A DNA stretch of 64,000 nucleotides from Ostrinia nubilalis (Eukaryota > Arthropoda > Insecta > Lepidoptera > Crambidae). Below are positions 12,001 through 24,000 of this stretch, piece by piece (positions within the stretch are counted from its first letter, which is position 1; each line of letters begins with the position of its first letter). A program made the position numbers and the translations under genes. A model generated the notes under the pieces. It saw nothing but the letters and a program-made list of their open reading frames with translations. It did no database searches and was not told the origin of the DNA. Location of the stretch: assembly GCF_963855985.1 (NCBI RefSeq), contig NC_087093.1, positions 6,517,501 through 6,581,500 on the forward strand, read 5' to 3'.

Positions 12001-15000
12001 ATGTGCAGACTGAACTGACCACGCATCCTTGTCATCAATATAGTCTCGAACCTTGTAGTACCCTTTGGACATAAGGGTATTTTTTATATGTATCTTAAAT
12101 TTGTTTATTGGCAATTCGACAAGGTTGTGTGGTATTTTGTTAAATATGGTAATACATTTCCCCAAGAATGAATTACCTATCTTATGCAACCTAAATGATG
12201 GAACAGCAAGTTTATTCTTATGTCTCGTGTTAAATGAGTGGACGTCACTTTTCTTAGTAAATAAATGTATATGTTTACGGACATACATAATGTTATCAAA
12301 TATGTATTGCGAAGCCACAGTCAATATATTGATTTCTTTAAAAACTTCTCTAAGCGAGTCACGTGGTTTAAGACCGTATATTGCCCGAACAGCTCTTTTC
12401 TGTAAAATGAAAATTGATTCTATGTCTGCTGCTGAGCCCCACAGTAAAAGACCATAAGACATAATACTATGAAAATAACTAAAATATACAAGCCTTGCTG
12501 TTTCAACATCAGTCAAGTTTCTGATCTTTCTCACCGCAAAGGCAGCTGAACTAAGTCTTCCCGCCAAGGCAGCAATATGGGGGCCCCATTGTAATTTACA
12601 GTCTAGGGTAATACCTAGAAATACAGTAGAGTTTATCAGTTCAATGCGTTCATTATTTACTGTAATATTAGTATTAACTTGTTTGACATTAGGCATAGTG
12701 AATTTTAAACATTTAGTTTTTTTTGCGTTTAATAGCAAATTATTAGTTGTAAACCAGTCTAATACTTTGGAAAGAGCATTATTCACGTCGTCAAATATTT
12801 CCTGACGCCTGTCAGTTTTAAAAATTAAAGAAGTGTCATCAGCAAATAATACTATCTCACAAAGGTCCTTTGAATAAAAAGGTAGATCATTTATATAAAT
12901 CAGAAAGAGCAATGGTCCCAGTATTGAGCCTTGGGGCACTCCCATTTTTAGGGGGGCGCCCGAAGAGTTAGTTCCGTGAATATTTACTTTTTGTAATCTG
13001 TCTGAGAGGTAAGAGTGTAATAGGCTTAAGGCCTTGCCTGATACGCCATAATGTTCTAGCTTAAATAACAGAGTTTGATGATCAACACAGTCAAACGCCT
13101 TCGATAAGTCACAAAATACACCAATAGCATCCTTTTTCTCCTGCCAAGCATCGAAAATGTGTTTGATAAGAGCAACCCCTGCATCGGTCGTACTTTTCCC
13201 TTTTGTGAACCCATATTGTTTTTCATGAAACAGTTTATTTAAGTTAAAATGAGACAGTAGTTGATTGAAAATAATTTTTTCAAATATTTTACTGAGCGCA
13301 GGTAGTATCGATATAGGTCTAAAGTTGGATGGGTCACTTTTGTCTCCTGCTTTAAATAATGGTATGATTTTACTATGTTTCATCAGGGTAGGGAACTGAC
13401 CTTCGTTAATACATTCATTAAAGATATGAGCTAAATGGGGAGCTATAAGAGGAATGATGGGTTTTATTATGTCTGTTGATATGCCCCATATATCCTCTGT
13501 CTTTTTTATATTTAGTTCTTTGAAAGTTTTTATAATAACTATGGGGTCTATTTGTCTAAATTTTAATGGGCTATTGCAAACATCAACACAACCCTCGAGA
13601 AGAGACATTGCCTGATATGAACATGAATTAAGATTGCTTGTTGTTATGATTGGTACATTTGAGAAGTAACCTTCGAATGCGTTTGCTACCTTATCATTGC
13701 ATTTAATATACTTATTATCAATTTTTAATGCGAATGTGTCATCCCGAGATATAATTCTACAAGTTTCTTTATTAATACAATTCCAAGTAGCTTTAATTTT
13801 GTTGCCAGAGTTTTTAATTTTGTCACGTATGTAAATAGATTTTGCCATGGTACAAACTTATTTAAAAACTTTTGAGTATTTTTTTACATATTCTATAAAG
13901 TCCGGGTCGCTACTATAGGCTTTTCTACCATATAATTCAAACATTTTTTTCCTACTAATATAAATACCTACTGTAGCCCAGTCACTGAATTTAGTTTTAT
14001 TGTTTTTAATAATAATTGTTTTCTTAGGAAAAGTTTTATTGAACTCATTTTTAATTAATTCAAATAATTGCTCATATAAAATATTTATACTACAGTTAAA
14101 ATAATGCAAAAGTGGGACCTTATTAGATATTTGAGATTTAAATTTGTCTTTCTGGGATGCAGTGACTGGTCTATATTCTATTTCCTTGCTCGATGGCACA
14201 AAATGGTGTTGAAATGACACTATTTGACCGCAATGATCAGAATTAACAAAATTTATTATTGATTTCTCTAGCACTAAGCAGTTACAGAATATATTGTCTA
14301 AGCAAGTAGCTGATGTTGGAGTCACCCTAGTTGGTTCAGAGAAAAGATTTAACAAGTTAAAAGATTTGAATAAATTTAAAAACCGTATTGAAAGAGAGGA
14401 ATCTTCTATTATATTAATATTAAAGTCTCCACATACAACTACTTTCTTTGAACTATTACACACTCTTCTAAGTACCTCTTCCATTGTGGTTTCAAATAAT
14501 TCATAGTTACTAGATGGGGGTCTATATGTCGTAGTCGGATTGTATAATCCGCCGTTTTACATTACCACTAGGCATTTTACATTACAGCTCTGTTTTGTAA
14601 TACGGCGGTTCAACGTTTAGGCGGATTGTCATTGCGATACGTTCTTCAATACGGCGGCCCACGTTTAGCCGCATCGTACTATTATTTAGATTGTAGGGTG
14701 ACCATACTTACAAAATAAAACAATGTTTAATGAAAATAAATTTTAATAAGACATTTCTTCTCACGATGTTCCTTAGTAATTAAGTAAGAATTATTATCTT
14801 CGTTACTGTAAGTAATACTAAATTATATATTTGGCTTCAGTAATTTTTTTGTATACTTATTTATAAATCACAGGGGACAGCCATCTCAAAACAAATAAAC
14901 TTTTTGAAAGTTAATAATTTAATAAAATATTTGGCTTTAGTCATTAAACGTAATGAGTAATCACAAGGTTCAAACAAACATTTTAAAATAAAAGATATCT

Positions 15001-18000
15001 CAAAATCTTCACCGGCCACTGTCATAATACCATACTTTTTGCTCCATTAATATTGAGTAGGATTCCGCCGAACACCAGAATCCATAGCCACTTTAGCGGT
15101 TTTGATGTGGGCTATAACCTCCAAAACTCGGTCCCTTGTCCACGGTTTTTTGACTGTTCCACATTGTGAAGAATAGAAATTCTTCAATTGCAAGTTAAAA
15201 CTGTTGTTAAACTAACTGTCGACACACATATTTATAACTTTTCTTTATTAGATTCAGAAATAACCCCGTAATTTAGCAACACATTTTCTGCATCCGACGC
15301 CATTGTTGTTGTGATGTCAGGCAGCGCCACGGTGTTGAAAATTTGAACTAAAAACTGTCAAAGCGGCGGGTAATGACGCGCTGTTTTACATTACGGCTAG
15401 CCGTATTGAAGAACGTTTGGCGCCGAATACATTCCAGCGGATTTTCATTCAGCCGTATTCAATCCGCCTAAACGTTGAACCGCCGTATTACAAAACAGAG
15501 CTGTAATGTAAAATGCCTAGTGGTAATGTAAAACGGCGGATTATACAATCCGACTACGACATATACAACGTGTCCCAAAATTCAACGATAAGCCGGCGCC
15601 ACAGGGCGGACATAGTGATGGGTACTTTAGGAAAAATAAGAAAAAAAATCTATCTCAATTATTTTTTAAGTTACACAATAAATAATGAAATTCGTCGAAA
15701 ATTGACACCCCTTATGATATTTTACATTACCACGGCCACAATTTTTCAAGTACTTCTGTTTTTTTGTTTGTATCGGCAACCTAAGTAGTGCTGCTGTCCA
15801 CCCCAATCCTTAAAACCCCCAGAATCCTTGCAATTTTTACACAAAAGTTAATCAAAATATGATATTTCTTTAAAATTTTTAACGATTTTTACTTTCACTC
15901 AACTTTGACTCGTCGTTTTGTAAAAAAAAAGTATGAACACTACTGCGGCAAGTTTTTTATAAAGTTGACGCAACTATCCAAGATTCCAAAATGGTATACC
16001 TAATACTCTAAGAAAACTAGTCGCATAAAAGATATGCGTACCATTTTTACAAGCACTTCGCTTGTTAGTTAGTTTGGGATAAATCTTGCAACTGAATTTA
16101 AAACCAGTTCTCCTCAACCAATTGAGCTGAAATTTGGTATACTTATGTAAGTACGATGACAATGCAATATTATGGTATCATTGAGCTGGATGGAGTCTGG
16201 AGGTGGCCATAGGAACTTCTAAACGAAACGGCGGAATTTCATCTAGTTTAGGTTCGTTGGATTTGTCTTTTCGTGCACTTTAGTGCTAGATGATGTCCAG
16301 AGTGCTGATGATGAAGTCAAGAGGTGGCCAGGAGCTGGCCATAGGAACTCCTAAACGAAACAGCGGAAGCTTATCGAATTTGGGTTCGTTGGATTTGTCT
16401 TCCCGGGCACTTAGGCCATGAGATTGAGAAACAACTAAAAAGTTTAAAATAAAGTTATAATCGCGCATGGAATTTATTCCTCTTTTTTTCTGTTTGCGCT
16501 ACAAGCTTTCGAAATTATTTGAATCTTGCATACAATTATTTTTATCGTTAAATTCTTTCTTAAAATTTCGCATTAATGCTTGTTTATTTTACACTTTTTA
16601 GTTGTTTCTCAATTTTATGGTCCAAGTGCTCGGGAAGTTAAATCCAACGAACCTAAATTCGATAAGCTTCCGCCATTTCGTTTAGGAGTTCCTTTGGCCA
16701 GCTCCTGGCCACCTCTTGACTCATTATCAGGATCCTGAATATCATCTAGCACTAAAGTGCACGAAAATACAAATCCAACGAACCCAAACTAGATGCGATT
16801 CCGCCGTTTCGTTTAGAAGTTCCTATGGTCACCTCCAGACTCCATCCAGCTCAATGGTACCATAATAATGCATCGTCATCGTACTTACATAATGTAACCA
16901 AATTTCAGCTCAATCGGTTGAGGAGAACTGGTCTTAAATTCAGTTGCAAGATTTGTCCCACACTAGCTAACAAGCGAAGTGCTTGTAAAAATGGTACGCA
17001 TATCTTTTTTGCGACTAGTTTTCTTAGAGTATTATACCATTTTGGAATCTTGGATAGTTGCGTCAACTTTATAAAAAACTTGCCGCAGTAGTGTTCATAC
17101 TTTTTTTTTACAAAACGACGCGTCAAAGTGGAGTGAAAGTAAAAATCGTTCAAAATTTTAAGGAAATATCATATTTTGATTAACTTTTGTGTAAAAACTG
17201 CAAGGATTCTGGGGGTTTTAAGAATTGGAGTGGACAGCAGAACTATTTAAATTGCCGATACAAACAAAAAAACAGAAATATTTAAAAAATAGTGGTCGTG
17301 GTAATGTACAATATCATAAGGGGTGTCAATTTTCGAAGAATTTCATAATTTATTGTGTAACTTAAAAAATAATTAAGATAGATTTTTTTTCTTATTTTTC
17401 CTAAAGTAGTCATGACTATGTCCATCCTGCGGCGCCGGCTTATCCTTGAATTTTGGGACACGTTGTATACACATACAATAACATAGTCGTCCAGTTCTGC
17501 ACATGACAGCTCAATAGTTCGCTCGACAGAGAGAGATACAATATCTTTACGCTCTTTACATTTTAATTTATCATTGATTAATATTAGTGACCCTCCACGA
17601 ATAGCTAACTCTCTAGTGAATGAACTAATAAGCTTATAATTATTAATGCTCAGCATTAGTTCATATTGCCTGAGCCAATGTTCCGTTAAACATAAGACAT
17701 GAATATTCAATTCTTGGATAAATAACTCAATTTCCAAGTCTTTGCCGGAGAAGCCTTGTACATTTTGATGCACTAAATTAAAACCGTTAAATTTCTTTGT
17801 ACCCGAATTTTGTATGCCAGATTTATCCTCTATTGTCTTACGATGTAATTTAAATTATGATTTGGAACAGATTCCAAGGGTCGAACATCCATGTTCTGCT
17901 CAATAAAAGCAGTTTGGCTAGCCAAATTAATGGCTAAATATTTAATAAAATATGATAGCGAATTCGCTATTCGTCTTTTACAATATTTATTTAGATAATT

Positions 18001-21000
18001 ATATTTATCTATTGTCAATAAACATTTATTTTTTAAATAATTGTTAATGTCAATTACATGGAATTTGCATTGATTATATGTCAGTGTATTCAATGTCAAA
18101 TTCAATTTATATCTTAAATTATTTTCCTCCTGTGGCAAGCTTCTACTGTAGGGGAATGTGAACAAAATTATTTTATCTACATTAAGTAAACATAAGCTAT
18201 CAAAAATATTTAGTAGGTCTTTTTTGCCTACATTGCCATTTTTTTCATATGGAAGTAAGTAAATAGACCAACTTTATCCACGCGGTCGTGGCCTTACCAA
18301 AAGACATCGAAAATTATAAGGCTTATATACTAGTACAGTCAGCATCAAATAGTTCGTGACACTCAAAGTGACCAAAAAGTTGACAACACAACCTTATTCC
18401 GATTGTAACAAAGACGTGTTGCGAACTTTTTAGCTCCTTTTGGGTATCACGCACGAACTATTTGACGCTGACTGTACTTATACTGATGTCTAATCATTAG
18501 AAAAACAATTCGCTAACTATAATTTTAATTATCTTTTATTTGTGAACTTATCATGTTCTTTTTTATATCAGTTAATGATGATGCCCATCCATCAGCCGCT
18601 TTGCCTCTCGGGATTAAAAATATTTTTACTTCTCATTTGTCTGTTACAATGATATTAAATATTACAATTTTATAACCGAGGTATTGAAGACGAGGATAAT
18701 ACAATGAGTAAGTACCTAAAAGAAAAAAAGCGCGGGAAACGTCGGGCGGTGTAGACGTCTTTCTAGGGTTTTATTATTTTTTGTTAGAATTAATAACTAA
18801 ATAGGATCAGTAAAGTAGTGTAGTGTATTTGTTTTAAGTGTATTGTTGTATTTATTTTATAGTTTGTGTACTATTTCATCGGGCAACTGGTAAGTTGTTC
18901 TTTTCTTAATTGGTCCGATGGACGTCTCTGATGATCCTGGGGGAGGCATCCCCCAGGCTTCTAACTTTGTAACTATCTCGTCTGATAATGTAAACTTGGT
19001 AAGCGAAAGCTCTTTTGTGGATACGGACGGTTCTGAATGCAATGTTAATAGTAAACGAAAACGAACTCATGCTCCTCGAAAACTTTGTAAGCATTGCAAT
19101 AAAAAAAGGAGACACCATAATAAACAAGGCGTAATAAATGAAAACGATTGTCAATGCGAAAATTCATCGGACAAGTTACTTTTAAATTCTAAATCCGCTT
19201 TGAATTCTACCCTGAATATCAACCCTTCAGTACCAAATTCAGCTAGTGTTTCTGAAGAGAATTCTTTACGACAACCTATTGGTAGGCAGTCATATCTAGC
19301 GTCGGATTTGTCACCATACGTAATACACGTGCAAAAAGAGATAACTTCTCCAAATGATAATGCTACTGTACACCCTGTCTCATTTGGCCATTTTTTAAAA
19401 AAGAATTCAATTCATAATGTTATCAATGGAAGCCTGAAAAAAATTGGTAGGAATAGATTGTCTATTGCTTTCTCAACTCATGAAGCTGCCAATGCATTTT
19501 TGAATAACAAGTTATTAACTCTAAATAAGTACAAAGCTTTCATCCCGGCTACTAATGTTACTCGTATGGGGGTTGTCCGAGGGGTACCCTTAGATTGGTC
19601 CGATGAGGAAATTATTGAGAACATGTCTGTTCCAATTGGATGTGGCAGCATTCTGAAAGTAAGGCGTTTAAAAAGGAAGAATGTAAACAATGGTAAATCA
19701 GAATTTGTTCCAATTGAAACAGTAGTTGTAACCTTTGATGGACAAGTCTTACCCAAAAGAATATTTATGTGCTTCACTTCTTTACCGGTGGAGTTGTACA
19801 TATTCCCCACCATCCAATGCTTTCAGTGCTGCAGATACGGTCATATCAAAAGTCAATGTAGGTCTACTCCTCGTTGCTTCAGGTGTGGGCAAAGTCATTC
19901 CGGGGATAACTGTTCTGTTCATGAAGATGATCTTGTGTGTGTTTTATGTTCTGGTTCGCATTTTGCTACCAGCAAAAAGTGTCCAGAATTTCTGAGGCAG
20001 CGAAATATTAAGGAAACTATGGCGAAAGATTGTTTGACTTATGCTGAAGCAATGAAATTACACCCTCCGGCTACTAAATCTTATGCTGATGTATTAACTT
20101 CTTCTCCACCTCCTCCAAGCCCAAATAAAAGAAATATTGGATTTAATAAAAACAACATGAGTACCAGTAGTTCATACAAAAAGACCATATTTTTAAAACC
20201 AAAAGATCCCCCCAAATTTAATAAAGGGTATGATCGGGCCAGTCATGAGGCCCTGATTAAGGACTTTAATTCACCATTTTCCCCATCTCAAAGTATTCTT
20301 GTAAACAATAACAAAAATGATTCTTTGTCCGAAATGTCTATTAAAGAACTGCTCATTACTCTTCTTCATTCTTTGTCCCAGTCTAATTATTTATCCTCAC
20401 CGTCCAACGTTGCCCCTTCTAATAAGAATACCTCAGAAGTAATTGACTGTAATAATGGACCAGTTGTCCATAATACAGTGGAACTGCCGTAGTATTACTA
20501 ACAAGAAAAGCGATTTACTGTTTTTAATTAATAAGTTTAAATCTTCTATACTTGCTCTTCAGGAGACGTGGCTTCGGCCGGACTCCTTATTTAAAGTCTC
20601 TGGATTCTCTACAGTTAGAGAAGACAGAGCTGATAATTATGGTGGTGTAGCACTGCTCATCCATGACTCTCTTTCTTTTTCTGTTATCCAAATTCCTCAT
20701 CATAATGCTGATTTTTCTATTGTAGCTGTTAGTATAAATAATATTACTTATGTATCTATATATATATTACTCATGAAACTTAAAAAGTCCATAATTTTTT
20801 CAGACTCAAAAAGTGCATTACAAGCTTTGGCTAAATTCCCTCTTAAAGCTAATATTAATTTCCCAGTAATTATTGATAGTAGAATTTTACTTCACAAATG
20901 CCAACTGAATGGTTTCCAGGTAATTTTTGCCTGGATCCCCTCTCACAGTAATATTCCCGGTAACGAAATAGCAGATAAAATGGCAAATGAAGCAGTGCAG

Positions 21001-24000
21001 TGTGGAGATATATTCCCATATAAAAACTTCTCCCATGATTTAGCTACTCTTCCTAAATCCTATCTTCGTAAAACTTGGGAAAGTGAATGGAATAGTAGTG
21101 ACCTGGTTAAAGGGAAGCATTATAAGAGTATACAGCCCAATATCCCGGTTAAACCTTGGTTTTTCAGAACGACGCTCGATAAGACTGCCACCTCTATTCT
21201 CATTCGCATGCGGTTAGGGCATACATGTACACCATGAGAATGTCTCCAACTTCCTCATTGGCCCTAGAGCAATTCCAAGTATACCATCAATAAAAGCCTA
21301 ATTAGAGTCATCAAACCTCTCAGTCATTCAATTAGAGCCATTAGAACTTCATAACTATGAGTTGTTTTCTATGTGTAAGCTGAGGACACGTGTCTCCAGC
21401 TGACACATCTGTATCTTCGTAAATATTTATGCTACGATAATGTATTATACCTCAAAAATTACAGTCGAATCCAAATAGTAGGCTTTCCACTTTTCAAGAC
21501 TTTAGCTCAAATACTGTTAAAACCACGATCAAAAAACTATGTGCGAGCTGGAGTACCGTGTCTCCAGCTTACACATCTGTATCTTCGTAAATATTTAAGC
21601 TACATCAATGTTTTATATCTCATAAATTAAAGTCGAATAAAAAAACCCGACTTCAAATCTTTCAAAGCTTTATTTCGAACCGTTTTCGAACTACGAACCG
21701 ATACGTATGTGTAAGCTGGTGACACGTAACACACGGTGGATTATTAAAACCGTATAAGTTAGAGTTGCGTTTTAAAGATCAAATAATTCGTTATAATTAA
21801 AGTACACACGAGACATAATTTCAAATCTCTAGGCCTCTTAGTTTCAGAATTAAAAGCCAAAAACTATTTTCCCGCCAAATAATTCAAATAATATGGGTCG
21901 ACTGCGACGTTGCCGTTCCGTGCGTCCACTAGAGCAGTCGAATTTGAACCTAAAAACTAGTACTGTTTGAATTATTTTTATTTGTAGTTTAAATCATTTA
22001 ATTTCGATTATAAGAATTTTAGACTAGGAGCCGGCTGATTTCTGTATTGAGTACCTAATAACCTATAAAATATTTTGATAATAAGTTTTTATTTTGATCA
22101 CAATGTTTTATTTAATCGAGGCAAAAACATTGCATCTATACTAATATTATAAATGTGAAAGTAACTTTGTCTTGCTTTCACGCCTAAACCACTGAACCGA
22201 TTTTGATGAAATTTGGCATAGAGATGGTTGAGTCCCGGGAAAGGACGTAGGATAGATTTTATCCCAGTTTTTGAAATATGATAAAGATTTTCATCAAAAT
22301 CAAAATCAAAATCATAATTTTATTTAATTAAATTAGTGCTTGCAAATCGTCAAATGCTCTTAAGGAGCCTATACATGTCTCATTCTTTTTTTGCCCTACC
22401 AGCGCTTCGAGACAAACATTTGGCAAGTGCTGAGAAGAAGCGCCGCAACAAACTCAGTCACCACTGTCTGCCGGTTTAAAAATAATCATCATTATCATAT
22501 CATCTGAAAATTATAAATAACTTGAAAAAATCGAGTATTCGGGTAGCCCTAGTGATACTCTACCTCTGGGCTTCGGCTTGACAGTACTTTTTGGGAAACC
22601 TTGTACAGGTGAACAATGGTGGCGCCCCCTATCAATGTGTTTGGTGGGACAGTTCAGTTTAGTGGGTCTTTTATAGCTGAGACGGTTCATTGTTCAATAC
22701 AATCAATTCTTTCCTCTCTATTATTTTAGGTGCCTTATGTACGTATAGATTACGCACATTCTTTTTATATGAACGTAAGGGTGGGATTTAGGGGGTCACA
22801 AAACCGGTTTTACCGAAACCGAAAAAAAAAACTGTATTCAGACATGGCAAAACCAGGTTATTCTTGGAAATATAATAGCTAGAATGAAATACTAAAATAA
22901 CAATCAAAAACGTTTTTATTCAGCTCGATTATTATCACAGATCAATTAACATTTTTAATAATTAAGGTAGATACACTTTACTAGAAATCCGATGATCTAC
23001 GTTCTTGTCGGGTATCACTAATGAAATAAAATTCCTACTTCATAAAACTAATTAATCAGGTAAATTATTTATCACAGATCGATCAACTTTTAATAACCTT
23101 ACTGTGTAGTAGAATACTGGTGATCCACGGTCGGGTTGGGGAGGTTTCCGGCTTTTTTTTTTTTTTTGAAGGGACGCGCGCTGGTAGCTGGAGGAGCTTT
23201 TCCAGCTTCACCGGGCAGAGTGGCGAGTACAGAAGGTACTCTAGCCGTTTGGCGATCGTCGGTGCGCGTGCCGACGAGGCCGAGTGTGGACTATTAATAT
23301 TTTTTTACTGAATAACCTGTAAAAGTTAATTCTACAAATTCCGAAAAATCACCTAAAAGTAACCTTTTCATTAGTGTACCCTAAAAGTAACCAAAGCAGT
23401 TCAAAAATCAGCTAAAAGGTTACAAAAGTAACCTTCTGGCAACACTGACTGTTTCTCAATATTGCAGTCATGAAGCTACAGATAAAAATGGAGGCCACAC
23501 TCCGAATACCTACTTGAAGCACAAACTAAGTATCACTATCTCGCTCTCTGTGGGCAGACTCGCTCTTTCTAAATAAACAAAAAATATAAAATTGCTCAAA
23601 TTCAATGAAACCAATGTAAAATCTTTATTTCTTGACATAGGTATCATTAAAAATGATAAGTGTAATTAGTGGTAAAACGTTTTAGGAAGAAATTACTGTA
23701 AAAAATGTGAAAAATGTTTACAATGATCCAATGTCGGAAATCACGAAATAAACACTTACGCGTGGAATCTTATGTCACTTCCAGGACACCACGTACTACC
23801 GCAACCACGCACTACAAAATTTTGCACCAATTCTTGTGATAAAACAATGATTATTTCCTGTAAACAATCTCAAACGAAATTAACTGCTTAATAAACAAAA
23901 TAGTAAACAACCGCCATGATGGGCCGGATTGGGCCGATGTTGCCACATGGTACCGATTACCCAGGAATTGGGATTGTAATTCCCTGATTCGCCAACACAT

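Larger units (their letters stand above)
11745..18255 (-). mobile_element. 5'-truncated CR1/Jockey-group LINE, interrupted by two DNA elements
   Basis: The 3' end is a (TTTTGA)-type tail at about 11745-11775, preceded by a 3' UTR containing the widespread block CTCGAAGCGCTGGTAGGG. ORF2 runs 17838-17470, then 14526-11995 after an interruption. ORF1 survives only as its C-terminal domain. The 5' end near 18255 is a truncation and its exact position is uncertain. The same 3' tail occurs at 22294-22478 and 57306-57448. One in-frame stop (13858) and the insertion at 14523-17469 make the copy inactive. Confidence 0.85.

Noticed and set aside
15513..15788. Plus-strand 91-residue ORF across the Ginger/foldback junction
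   Set aside because: It spans two transposon ends and a target duplication; its middle section is read from TIR sequence.
14523..17469. A single composite transposon with two internal TIR systems
   Set aside because: Each half has its own complete inverted ends and TATA flank, which fits two separate insertions better.
20443..21237. A complete endonuclease-RNase H gene ending at 21237
   Set aside because: The stop at 21237 lies in the first bases of the Mutator-like element; the true frame resumes at 25787 and ends at 26036.
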